Shown piece by piece: positions 15,701 through 21,516 of a stretch of 22,160 nt of DNA. The DNA lies in assembly GCA_946006895.1 (NCBI GenBank), contig CAMFZO010000006.1, positions 1 through 22,160 of the forward strand. The letters run 5' to 3'. Under the pieces are notes generated by a model. It worked only from the letters and a program-made list of their open reading frames with translations, did not search any database and had not been told where the DNA came from. The position numbers and the translations under genes are program-made. The stretch is from an uncultured Clostridia bacterium. Lineage in GTDB: Bacteria > Bacillota > Clostridia > Oscillospirales > Oscillospiraceae. Numbering within the stretch: the stretch's first letter is position 1; the number at the start of each line of letters is the position of its first letter.

Positions 15701-16120
15701 TCCATTGCTTCCAACAAAATTTGTCCTGTCTTTATACTTCTTCAAAGCATTGTCTTCCGCGATTCTTTGTTGTGCGGAGCGCTGCGCCAGTCCGGAATCC
15801 TTCACGAACGCCGTACCCTGCTGTATCGTTGTTGTCTGCTCCTGTTTGGGAATACCAAGCGCATCCCCGACGGCTGTCATGTATGCTGCTGTCCGTTCGG
15901 CTTCCTGGTGGCGCTGCTTCTGTATGCGCTGTTTCAGCGGCTGCGGCAATTCAATTTTTTCCAAAGAGAGCTTTTTCCCCTCTGGGCGCTGCGTATTTCT
16001 TTGCGCAACGTATTCGTCAAAAGAGAGCCACCCCGACTTTTTTCCGCTTTCACTTTCCGTGGAAGCATCCGTTGCTCCCTTTCCCCTGCTCTTCAGGTAA
16101 TCATCAAAACTATAGGCCAT
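6785..16120 (-). CDS. Giant phage polyvalent protein (3111 aa): metallopeptidase, LPD3-like, ADP-ribosyltransferase and LPD38-like modules
   Basis: This is the last gene of the late cluster. GGAGGT precedes the start at 16120. From the N terminus: two SFD[D/E]Y motifs (4-12, 33-41); a Gly/Ala-rich, membrane-prone stretch (about 505-580) and an EGLEEIISSVG segment (about 677-730); helical, linker-like sequence to about 1060; a zinc peptidase-like HEYFH (1165-1169) with EEVLAD (1220-1225); an LPD3-like module ending SIILYDIINL (about 1275-1425); and an ADP-ribosyltransferase module, entered by YLLAVRAGDMNAAQEMVDEA, with YHQT at 1503-1506 and closing FNPEQIKSADPVTYDDDGN then SERFN...DIRYS. Next come a long conserved region (about 1750-2600) ending in LPD38-like sequence with a membrane helix near 2596-2620, and C-terminal helical repeats from about 2820. 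Polyvalent proteins of phages and conjugative elements are thought to enter the host with the DNA and act early on host targets or defences. That role here is inference; the domain names rest on motif recall. Confidence 0.85.
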   Translation of the reverse strand: MAYSFDDYLKSRGKGATDASTESESGKKSGWLSFDEYVAQRNTQRPEGKKLSLEKIELPQPLKQRIQKQRHQEAERTAAYMTAVGDALGIPKQEQTTTIQQGTAFVKDSGLAQRSAQQRIAEDNALKKYKDRTNFVGSNGENDTGVYFGAGFEGKDKAQQQQAISDTLYLIEGYYTPRATEKKANPLEGEKQSFGQPELTDWEMRARDPEEAQGLWDELQQQLAYVMYSGTYTEREAQSIADRVYKIVGDYQDKVDDEQMQEAMQWAFGDSSDDFMKEWRYQNGYSEGSTDYLPNRKKTTRESVPYRTTEELMEFLSSGRLTGENSSVGKTPDDDKMAAGLYLANKPVTAEEYDKIINRFNMLAQNGKLPQETADEWIATRRENGLLGNTDGINAALTYVGTRGAGEVAVEGVDTGLELATQQIFGVPAEALDQWMVRASGYLNEGVGGILTLMGFDDAGETLASKGREQQDYTSRNLVKAEQIMYNEQREYNEALSGVQNKVVRWLEEFIPGLTASAIGMGTSAAFGGSLQMGTMGFTGSIGNTAKVSSRALNATQFSAAYRAMGYSVKNARLLAMAGNAALNTYGSISNDERLNEAEKTLYALADGAAEFFSEKLFDGNPLLDGEDAGLFTKWVYSLTDDGSFRSISSTWLDLMKNRAFGAMAQKALTSKAMDLLGEGLEEIISSVGMMAVDYAMYGKTDVTWESLGNDFASGVMLSMILSGGDALVQQLGPVNSAGDYKKIKFFTEDQQADIEAASKQMAIYAINYLGGSQKLMQENGFSERQAEKASGDFQRILQEYDQIKRMNRARQQVSGEQRQATEAPEGAEQTEDTAREADISAKEVQNRVNQAEGRLGDMDAYSLSYEAAMENAGEVAALWQEEHNKAAQEKNREMLIDAAANAVKLAAAAQINLDNALALTRITQEEHESASGKLQQVTDSANAAIESYKNGVWPELEARTQGTTVQETVPAASADGTQVNQTRQAYAPVLENGPVRGQEGEYQNGTETGTQSVRRDRGWSDALDPGEQAGSVGESGPQRASDTEGTGILAENERKSIRKRRLNRKVERFDEVTAYKNASEVFGSEKYEGNIAEIPEELYTEEMKEAAERIKAGGIRVRFFKGALMSETADGRLRRTPGLYIEGTNEAWASVSSARFTPEQLAMHEYFHALVNMGQANVKQIVEEIRKNFQPEEFERIAAQYILDYRGAYEGDDMELIYEEVLADAYAGMNRFATVKSAVQYQDTVRSQTQRGTDENKRATRDTRGAPEQRFVIEYTKDNKPFVRIEEDILDGVEKDKWVSVVKENLRRKFPNGITVGKNDIKIDGQSRKEMTYSQYTQWLYKNYPQIRADKFRATNNADEILKATTDWVNEGLNHPRNDRIVDFARGKVLIRVGNRDYSADVIAGTRKNGSIILYDIINLQTAYLQNKTGAAKSTNPSPGTARNTATVYEDMVAHGGDNVKQKLSFDDEDYLLAVRAGDMNAAQEMVDEAAKAEGYIPAARYHQTSVRFNTFKTDKPVAAKYDSETPNGIFFKMNDHDIGIGGDVQMKVYLKTEKTLSFKNRTEANQWYCENVDGYEELQEEMKRAIQPINDKIEEMEDEYFAENTTDERIAEMEDEEDRLIEEMEKVENRYRGELRELLNDFFLDGESGYDSIELEYDGHRWVNGKRENVHTVIVFNPEQIKSADPVTYDDDGNIIPISERFNTEKTDIRYSLEDDVAELDEAYRKEMDSEPVPHRTAEDLKREIQNTLTRGNTREQEPTATVTLQVPESDFYQGGATVTHTYGRGKPFYSKTTTLDPKEAVSYLEAATGMKWQVEPMRKGLWKAVMTTKKLDTVFSPPGYAKAVKEMEADKNTKVPTAKEFAEKKLAEGWRDPNAPTAATVHADGIRKSDFTASKALEKIGVKIDGSVTDYSITQNMRSAEEARRNIAKQIKRTERYWDATKAEKQVAVDIANGDLSYFDIPGSCRFQAVSELAALRMDERMAGNNLVQQRRYAIRDSLLEKAMDMFPNAEKIEQDPSLFHPSALLTMNYRTPQRNMLKIFGDELGSELYNYYFAPVTRNEASRQRWMNEQFDKVRKFKGADGKERKLTKAESAYVHELLDLEGYIQKVNESDKKKDIIQAAQELEDPKKAGEDTILDLAVKYDLDKEQTRWMVKYAQWSAMQKGYGTKVDVERCKAAAAVYRQLFDDYFDAINDFLVAHGANPIGKIEGYTPHITANDKVNLLSNALEQLGFNANATRLPAEIAGRTEEFRPSKRWTPFFEHRMGDTTDYDIVKGFESYVTYISDVLFHMDDIQKIRSAEEYLRQGVSGTFETSIQEAIDMSRSGNTEDRIDYLKDLGRIRDAEYDDFSKEEINEAFDTLIKEMIGERRENTRYSDMVVWLQNYANVLAGKQFGGDRGTEHMGGRNLLTFGNKINAVFARANVAGNLSSALNQMAQLPALLSERRTTSVAQALGEFTTGKLREFAMESDFITSKKGVNYIVRSVGEMTLEGLFKPTEFMDSMLSTLVVRSAYLDAVKDGMDHDDAMRYADNYGQKIMADRSKGAKPLAFHSKGMVKQMLNMFQIEALNSWEHILQDLPRDFRQIAREKGKASAARAIALLIVKYLLAAFVLNRWTEEKYGGTPAPFDLFGMTANFIASGNGLTTNEWIKRTINKVTGVDLFEESNYEEFDEFDWGAAVEDTTWNLSNEIPFVSNISGMLGLGDRTLPTALPGIVDAVKGIYDAADENGVFSDDTALALVELLKSAVPGGRQISKTAGGIRAVLEGGKMNGTGENERLQYVTDDSVLGILQKMLFGVNATEESRAHYASGESGLTTRQTQMWKEITEQGGDGTELFGLIQGHRKIENDDSLTSAERTEQQRNAIAGSSFTDEQKAYIYSVLFGDKDGTAQDEPFEELMDAGMSWKAITEMFNEYKRIYNDDSIGASEQTTEFQYWIDKQKYTKKQREIINDSFRYGRYSSVNPKESNYSKLVEQGVSPEDAKRIVESTEARDGESVKQQDKVDAILAQNMSDDKTYAALGAVLNENAYDALTEARAAGISCRVFMEFRSKAENMKADKDPNDPEKTIAGSKKEKVVELIDSLQLTTEQKDVLYLMYYAESGLYDTPWH
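12931..13107 (-). CDS. Small nested gene (58 aa) out of frame inside the giant gene
   Basis: The reading frame starts MERKQERRVCVETEDGRT and ends VYGSAD. It is charged and soluble: a short beta-like N-terminal half, a WIPESRLEAW segment, then a lysine/glutamate-rich helix (about 38-54). The start at 13107 has an excellent Shine-Dalgarno, GGAAGGAG ending nine bases upstream, which the main frame does not need. In the same bases the giant protein reads as low-complexity Gly/Ser/Arg/Asp linker (about residues 1005-1063), just before its peptidase domain. I do not recognise the family. It may be a translated overlapping gene, or a small gene now read through by the giant frame. No promoter was identified inside the giant gene. 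Confidence 0.55.
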   Translation of the reverse strand: MERKQERRVCVETEDGRTLWIPESRLEAWEKADHSGPLTQKEREFLQKMKERVYGSAD

Positions 16121-16141
16121 TTCGCACCTCCAGCCGCTTCA

Positions 16142-17224
16142 TTAAGCGTTATGCGCGGCGATATATCCAAGAGCACCTGTTGCAGCACCCGTTGCCGCGC
16201 CTGTTGCATAAGGATCTTTGTACGTGTAGTATTCGTGGATCCAGTTCCAAAGCTCATTGTAGTCATACCCCTGCGCCTTATATGCCGCGATCGTACTCGC
16301 AATGGCGTCATCTCCTCCGCTTTCGTACATTGCGGCCAGCTTTTTTCGTTCCTCCATCGGAACGACTTTTCCGGTGCTGCCGCTTCCGCTGCCGCGTCCA
16401 CCGCCGCCTCCAGAATACGTCGGCGTCGTATACGCCGTATAGAGCTTCTGCGCGTCCTCAGCGGTAATGCCCGCTGCGGCAAGGGTGTCCGCACCCGGCA
16501 TCTGACCGGCCTGCAGGAGCGTCATAGCCATTGTGTAAGCGTCCGACTTATCCTGCTGTCCCTGCTGCCAGGTCAAATAACTCTGGTCACTCGTCGGCGT
16601 ACCGACGCTGACGCCCAGGATCTGCGCCACCTGATCGTCTGCGTAACCCAGCTTTGTCCATCGGTCCAGCGCTTCGGAGATCATCATCTGATACTCGCTC
16701 TGTGCCTGCTGCCCCGCAGAGAGAAGCAGGCTTGCGTTCTCCCGGTCAAGGTCCGCCAGCTTTTCACCGAGCTGGCTTTTGTAATAGTCCGCCTGCTGGC
16801 TTGCCGCCGCAACCGCCTGTGTCGATGGTATACCGCCCGTCATGGTGCTGTACTGCCCCAGCACGTCCTCCATGGTGCGGCCAGCCTCCCGCAGATAGGC
16901 TTTCTTGTATGCCGACTTATCCTGCAAGCGTCCGATCGCTGCATTGAGATCTTCAAGGTACGGGTTTTGGAACCCATACGCCGAACCTCCCTGTGTGCCT
17001 CCCACATTGGTCTGCATCTGGCTTCCCTGTGCCGAGCCGCTGCCCGGGAGATAGGACGCGTACTTGCTTGTCGGCTGATACTGTGTCAGTCCCTCCCCGG
17101 CGATCTTCTCGTTGCGCTGCGCCTCGTAAATGGCGGCGCGTGCCATATCGCCGTTTTTCGCCGCTTCCTTCATGAGTTTCAGGTAATCGGTGTTTTTATC
17201 ATATCCATAGACCGGTTCTGCCAT
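16142..17224 (-). CDS. Phage Gly/Ala-rich protein, candidate internal/ejection protein
   Basis: This 360-residue protein lies between portal and giant genes, with AAGGAGG eight bases before its ATG. It has a charged helical start (MAEPVYGYDKNTDYLKLMKEA, GDMARAAIYEAQRNEKI), a low-complexity Gly/Ser/Gln stretch (60-82), a long helical and coiled-coil-prone middle (about 88-265), a flexible Gly-rich linker (SGGGGGRGSGSGSTG, 271-285), a charged helical tail and a triple TGAA/TGAL repeat (341-353). There is no signal peptide and no enzyme motif. Position and composition suggest a structural protein that leaves the capsid with the DNA or joins portal to tail (inference). I do not recognise a named family with certainty. 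Confidence 0.75.
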   Translation of the reverse strand: MAEPVYGYDKNTDYLKLMKEAAKNGDMARAAIYEAQRNEKIAGEGLTQYQPTSKYASYLPGSGSAQGSQMQTNVGGTQGGSAYGFQNPYLEDLNAAIGRLQDKSAYKKAYLREAGRTMEDVLGQYSTMTGGIPSTQAVAAASQQADYYKSQLGEKLADLDRENASLLLSAGQQAQSEYQMMISEALDRWTKLGYADDQVAQILGVSVGTPTSDQSYLTWQQGQQDKSDAYTMAMTLLQAGQMPGADTLAAAGITAEDAQKLYTAYTTPTYSGGGGGRGSGSGSTGKVVPMEERKKLAAMYESGGDDAIASTIAAYKAQGYDYNELWNWIHEYYTYKDPYATGAATGAATGALGYIAAHNA

Positions 17225-17240
17225 TTTCCCTTCCTCCTTT

Positions 17241-19268
17241 TTATATCGTCGCAGGGTCTGTCTGCACTTGTTCTGTCTGTGCCGCCTGTGCCTGCTGCTG
17301 CATCTGCATCATGATTGCCTGCTGCTGCATCTGCTGTTTTCTCTGTTCCTCCAGCAGCTTCTTCGTATTTCCCGCGCCGGGATAATGCTGTTCCTCCATC
17401 TTGGTCCAATAGATGATCAGCGCGTTCAGATCCGACGGATTCCCGTAAGCTCCCGCCTGGAGATGTGCCGTGCATTCCTGCCACATCTTTTCCCTGTTGG
17501 CAGCAAGGCCGGAAGCGTCGTCCGTGGAGAACAGAAACTGCGTGTTCCAGTAAAGCTCGCCCGCCTCGTCCACTTCCAGGAACTCATACGGAATAAATTC
17601 CTCGTAGTCCATCTGACCCTTTTCGTCCTGATAATGTACCGGCCGGCGTTCATCCGCATAGGCAAGCATGTTTTTGAACATTCTTTCAAACACGCCCGCC
17701 CAAGCCTGCTTTTTCAGGACCCGTCGGCTTTCCAGACGTCCAACGGTCTGCGCGGCGGCAAATTCTTTTGCCGTTCCGCTGGTGGCCGTCGTATCCTTTC
17801 TTCCCAGGAAGCTCTCCGTCACGCCCATGACGCGCTGTGCCTCGTTGTACGCCTGCTGAAGATGTACAATTTCATACTCGAGATTCCCACTGAACTCAAA
17901 CTGCTTCAGCAGAGAAATGTCCGTCATATTTGTTATAGGAATGATCTCGCTGTCCTCCGCATCCATGCGGATATGCGCATCGGCAGGTACGCTGATCTTC
18001 GTTCCCGCTTTGATCAGCCGGTCCAGTATTTTCTGTTCCAGCCTATTGATCGTGTTCTGCTGGTCTTTGATCTTATCGCAATCGGATTCTCCGAGAAATT
18101 GATTCTCCGCCGTCACATTTCGCATGATCACAAGCGGAAACAGGTTAGGCTTATAGTAAGGGATCTCCACCGTCGGCTCCGGCGCGAACATACCGGTTGC
18201 CGCTGTATCTATGCCGCCCGGCATTCCCATCTCCATTCCGGTTTCCGCACCGAAGGGCAGCATTGCGCTCTGCATCTGCTGTCCGTAAATCGCGGTTAAG
18301 CGGGCGATCACATCATCCCGCACACCCAGGCGTTTCAGGTCGGAAAGCGGCACCCGGCGCGTTTCCTCCGTCTGATACTCCCAGCTTCGGCTTCCGCAGT
18401 AGCTGCATTCATCCTTCCTCGGTTTTCTTGCCTTTGCTCCCTCCGGCAGCTCTCCCTCCGGGCTGAGAGGCATATCCAGCGTCAAGGCGTTGTCTGCCTC
18501 GCTCATTCCGCACTTTTTGCATCGCCGCAGCCTGCGCGACTGGCAGTCCGGCAGATTCTCACAAACGGTATCTCCCACCCAAACGAACCGTCCGATTCCT
18601 CCGTCGTCATTGCGGTATACCGCGATCTCCACCGTGACCATATCCTCCGCGCTGTCACCGCCTCGCAGCTCCGGCGCAGCTTCTTCCTCGTTTTCCACGT
18701 CCACGCCATACCGTCTTTTCACTGCTGATCGTGTCATGGGAACGCGAACGAAGTAGTAATCCATATCGTCTGTGTCCTCCACGCCGTCCTGGGGAATGAT
18801 TTTTTTCGGATGCAGTACGCGGAGGCTGTTCTCTCCCACCGTCGTATGGGTTCGTTTGGTAATGTCCCACTCCGTCAGCAGCCCCACGCCGCCCTGCTTT
18901 TTGGCCGTCCGCTCCGCCCGGTCGTTGATCGTCTCCGTCGGCAGCCGCTCCAGCTCATTGCGAAGCATATTTTCTATCTTTCTCGCCAGTGCTTCATCCT
19001 TTTTCCAAAGCGGCACCACCTTTGGCATCGGCATGGTGCTGTCAATGATCGCGTCAATATTTTCCGCCGTGATGTTCCACACATGGCTTGTTTCCCTCAG
19101 CTTTCCATCCCGCGTTCTGTCATTGCCGGTCGTCGGTCGTATCTTTCTGTCTCCGTTGTACTGCCTCTCCCTGTTCTCCATCTTTTGGAGTTCCGTATCA
19201 TAAGCAGTAAGATTTCGCTCCAGTCTCTCCTGCCATTTGGCCAATTCTCTCCTGTCGTCGTTTTTCAT
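17241..19268 (-). CDS. Phage portal protein with an inserted zinc ribbon
   Basis: The portal forms the ring through which DNA enters and leaves the capsid. The protein (675 aa from the chosen start) has a portal-like N-terminal helical region (ELAKWQERLERNLTAYDTELQ), a central part with INDRAERTAKKQGGVGLL and an H-P-x-x-I-I-P element, and a helical C-terminal region. There GESDCDKIKDQQNTINRLEQKI and ESFLGRKDTTATSGTAKEFA resemble large P22-type podovirus portals. A CxxC...CxxC pair (C250, C253, C288, C291) sits in an insertion between the halves and looks like a zinc ribbon. The tail is Gln/Met-rich (QQMQQQAIMMQMQQQ). The longest frame begins at 19304, but AGGTAGG stands six bases before the ATG at 19268 and nothing precedes 19304, so I chose 19268. 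The gene order, with the portal after terminase and hub, fits. Confidence 0.82.
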   Translation of the reverse strand: MKNDDRRELAKWQERLERNLTAYDTELQKMENRERQYNGDRKIRPTTGNDRTRDGKLRETSHVWNITAENIDAIIDSTMPMPKVVPLWKKDEALARKIENMLRNELERLPTETINDRAERTAKKQGGVGLLTEWDITKRTHTTVGENSLRVLHPKKIIPQDGVEDTDDMDYYFVRVPMTRSAVKRRYGVDVENEEEAAPELRGGDSAEDMVTVEIAVYRNDDGGIGRFVWVGDTVCENLPDCQSRRLRRCKKCGMSEADNALTLDMPLSPEGELPEGAKARKPRKDECSYCGSRSWEYQTEETRRVPLSDLKRLGVRDDVIARLTAIYGQQMQSAMLPFGAETGMEMGMPGGIDTAATGMFAPEPTVEIPYYKPNLFPLVIMRNVTAENQFLGESDCDKIKDQQNTINRLEQKILDRLIKAGTKISVPADAHIRMDAEDSEIIPITNMTDISLLKQFEFSGNLEYEIVHLQQAYNEAQRVMGVTESFLGRKDTTATSGTAKEFAAAQTVGRLESRRVLKKQAWAGVFERMFKNMLAYADERRPVHYQDEKGQMDYEEFIPYEFLEVDEAGELYWNTQFLFSTDDASGLAANREKMWQECTAHLQAGAYGNPSDLNALIIYWTKMEEQHYPGAGNTKKLLEEQRKQQMQQQAIMMQMQQQAQAAQTEQVQTDPATI

Positions 19269-19316
19269 CTGTGACCTACCTTTCATATTGTTAATACTTC
19301 CCATTTTTATCAGATT

Positions 19317-21164
19317 CTAATGCATCGCGCTTCCTACATACAGTTCTCTCGCCATGGAATACAGCGTCCAATCTCCCACGCCCTCCAGGCGGAGCCTGTA
19401 ATGGTCGCACCGGTGCGGCAGCACCGGCAGATACACACTCCGTTTCTTTCCCGCCGCGATCGTTTTCACGGTCAGCCAATCCCCGCTGCTATCGTATTGG
19501 ATCTTCACGGCAAGGTACGCGCCCTCTCCTACCTCCAGCCGGAGCTGTATTTTGCTGACTGCCTTCCGGTTCGGGCTTCCATCGGTAAAATCCCCGAATT
19601 CCGCGTATGAACAGACCTGTTGTTCTTCTTCCACATCTCCGGTACAGTTCATCGTTAAAAGCTCCGTCCGGCAAAGCGCATATACCGTTCCGTCCATGTA
19701 GGTCATCGACTTCACGCCTGGGTCCGACTCCTTTGTCCACACGCCCTTGTTGCTGTCATAGCAGAAGATGGCCCTTAACCGTTCTCCGTCAGCATCCGGG
19801 TGCGGCCCAAGATCTGCTTTCATCCAGCATCTCTTTCCGTCGCTCTGTGAAATTGCCTCGCTTATATTCCAATTCCCAAACACCTGATCCTGGACGTAAA
19901 TATCGCTCCCGTCGTAAAGTATCGGTGCGTCTCTGGAGATCCACAGCAGCATTCCTCCCACCTGCGCAAGGCTTTTATTTTCTCTCGCCTTTACTCCCGG
20001 AAGCAACGTCACCTGGGTCTGAAACGCTGACGGCATCGACCCATATACTGTTGTCATGCTGTCCTCTCGGAAAAATCTCGGATAACCGAATGAAATTCCC
20101 GCTGTGATCTCCCCCTTATCCTGGGTCTGCAGATAGTAGCTGTCCGTGCTCAGCCCATCAAAGCAGTTCCAGTTGTACGGGTCACCCAGTTTGGAAGCAA
20201 AAATCTCTTTTCCCTTTGCTCCCCACAGCCGATTCTCATGCTCAAAAATGACGTCCATTTCCGGCATGGTTCTGCTGAACGTAATTTCTCCTTTTGCCGT
20301 CGTCTCCGTATAGCTTGTTTCGTTCTCCGGCAGCGAGAAACAATAATCGCTGAATATCAGATACGAACCAAGCCCGATCTCCGGCGCGATGCTTTTCAAA
20401 ATCGCCGTCTTATTGTTGCTTTTTATCTTCGTCAGGCCCTGAATTGTCACGGCATCTCCTTTCTTGAATCCCGCTTCCTCCGCGGCAAACGGGACCCATA
20501 TCGCGTTGTTAACGCCCATTTCTCCGATAGCCGTTCCGTCCTCCATCCATCCGTTTTCCGGGGCGCTCTTGATCGTTATGTGTGCTCCGCTTGCTTCCGT
20601 TTCTGTTTCTTCTACTTTTGGTATGGTGACTTTTGCCTCAATACCGCTCACGAACGCTCCGTTATCTGCCCACTCATTCCCATCCCAAACATAGACGTGA
20701 TATTTTCCAAATAATTTTGCCGCTATTGCATCATACAGTTCCGGATTCTCCGGCGGCTGCTCCGGCCAGCTTTCATACCATCCTTTAATTTTGTACTTCA
20801 TATTCACGATTTTTTTGTCCGGCATCATTACCACCCGGTCTCCGAAGCGGATAAAAATGGTATTCTTATAATCCTTTGGTTTCGCAACAACAAGATTTCC
20901 GTCGCAGTATACGCCATTCTGATCCACCGTCAAAAACATTCCGTTGTCCGCATAGATCTGCGTTGTTTCCTGCGTGATAGAAACTCCCATCTTTTTCCCC
21001 CTTCTCTCCCTCACGCTCAGCACAGGGTAATTCTCCGCCGTCAGGTTCTCCATGTCGAAGAACTCCCCGTCTGTGCAGTTGATGTGGTGGCGCAGACCGC
21101 CGAAGCGCACCTGAGCCGTTTTCCCGATGCTGTCACCGTAAGGCAAAGCAGGCAGCTTGCTCAT
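19317..21164 (-). CDS. Phage beta-propeller-like hub / DNA-stabilisation protein (P22 gp10-like)
   Basis: From the chosen start this is a 615-residue, beta-rich protein without membrane segments. Repeated short strands with Trp/Tyr/Asp turns run through it. RLWGAKGKEIFASKLGDPYNW (about residues 310-330) resembles the signature of packaged-DNA-stabilisation or tail-hub proteins of the P22 gp10 type, which cap the portal channel with a beta-propeller. Other propeller-like blades are IYADNGMFLTVDQNGVYCDG, YHVYVWDGNEWADNG and LYDGSDIYVQDQVFGNW. The longest frame begins at 21227, but GGAGGG nine bases before the ATG at 21164 (MSKLPALPYG) and the ATGA overlap with the preceding small gene favour 21164. 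The assignment rests on motif recall and gene order. Confidence 0.7.
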   Translation of the reverse strand: MSKLPALPYGDSIGKTAQVRFGGLRHHINCTDGEFFDMENLTAENYPVLSVRERRGKKMGVSITQETTQIYADNGMFLTVDQNGVYCDGNLVVAKPKDYKNTIFIRFGDRVVMMPDKKIVNMKYKIKGWYESWPEQPPENPELYDAIAAKLFGKYHVYVWDGNEWADNGAFVSGIEAKVTIPKVEETETEASGAHITIKSAPENGWMEDGTAIGEMGVNNAIWVPFAAEEAGFKKGDAVTIQGLTKIKSNNKTAILKSIAPEIGLGSYLIFSDYCFSLPENETSYTETTAKGEITFSRTMPEMDVIFEHENRLWGAKGKEIFASKLGDPYNWNCFDGLSTDSYYLQTQDKGEITAGISFGYPRFFREDSMTTVYGSMPSAFQTQVTLLPGVKARENKSLAQVGGMLLWISRDAPILYDGSDIYVQDQVFGNWNISEAISQSDGKRCWMKADLGPHPDADGERLRAIFCYDSNKGVWTKESDPGVKSMTYMDGTVYALCRTELLTMNCTGDVEEEQQVCSYAEFGDFTDGSPNRKAVSKIQLRLEVGEGAYLAVKIQYDSSGDWLTVKTIAAGKKRSVYLPVLPHRCDHYRLRLEGVGDWTLYSMARELYVGSAMH

Positions 21165-21343
21165 GTTTTCAATCCCTCCACTGTTTCTTTCAGCTTGTCC
21201 ATCTGATCGTCCATTGTTTCCAGACACAGCTCCAGGCCCCTCACCAGCCGCGTCACATAGGCCCGAAGCGCCTTATAATCCTCTTTCGGATTCCCTGTTT
21301 CCGGCGGAAGCTTTCCTGCCAGAATGTTGATGTTTTGCAGCAT
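21161..21343 (-). CDS. Small phage protein (60 aa), helical/coiled-coil
   Basis: The 60 residues are nearly all helix-forming. The C-terminal half, LELCLETMDDQMDKLKETVEGL, has the spacing of a coiled coil. The stop codon overlaps the start of the hub gene in an ATGA, which is strong evidence that both are translated together. AGGGTGG lies upstream of the ATG at 21343. I do not recognise a named family. Small coiled-coil proteins next to head genes are often scaffold or connector accessories, but that is only inference. Confidence 0.7.
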   Translation of the reverse strand: MLQNINILAGKLPPETGNPKEDYKALRAYVTRLVRGLELCLETMDDQMDKLKETVEGLKT

Positions 21344-21432
21344 TTCTATCCACCCTTCTTCGTCCTTTTTCCTCCGTCACGGGCAAATTCCCAATCGTTT
21401 GCGATTTTCCTTTCCCGTTATTTTCTAACACC

Positions 21433-21499
21433 GTATCCGTAGTGGCGGACGACTCTGTCCGCCCTTTTCTATGTATCCGTAGGGGCGGCTATCAGCCGC
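21433..21499. repeat. Tandem GTATCCGTAG hairpin repeats in the gap after the terminase
   Basis: GTATCCGTAGTGGCGG (21433-21448) and GTATCCGTAGGGGCGG (21473-21488) form a direct repeat with a 40-base period, differing at one base. Each leads into a GC-rich hairpin: 21444-21450 with 21457-21463 (7 bp), and 21485-21490 with 21494-21499 (6 bp). They fill most of the 173-base gap between the terminase stop and the 60-aa gene, where no coding sequence is evident. They resemble dispersed GC-rich repeats of clostridial chromosomes, or could act as a weak terminator or attenuator inside the late operon. Confidence 0.75.
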
Positions 21500-21516
21500 A
21501 CACTTCTTGTCCTCTA

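Noticed and set aside
15635..17314. A 559-codon open frame on the + strand, antisense to the giant, 360-aa and portal genes
   Set aside because: It crosses three well-supported genes on the other strand, has no domain-like sequence (Arg/Leu/Cys/His-rich) and is the usual mirror of codon bias in long GC-rich genes.
19269..19304. Earlier portal start at 19304
   Set aside because: No ribosome binding site precedes it, while AGGTAGG is well placed for the ATG at 19268.
21165..21227. Earlier hub-protein start at 21227
   Set aside because: It would overlap the 60-aa gene by 67 bases. GGAGGG and the ATGA coupling support 21164.
21344..21516. A phage attachment site or small gene in the terminase gap
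   Set aside because: There is no open frame with a ribosome binding site and no match to the cotJC junction; the tandem hairpins account for most of it.
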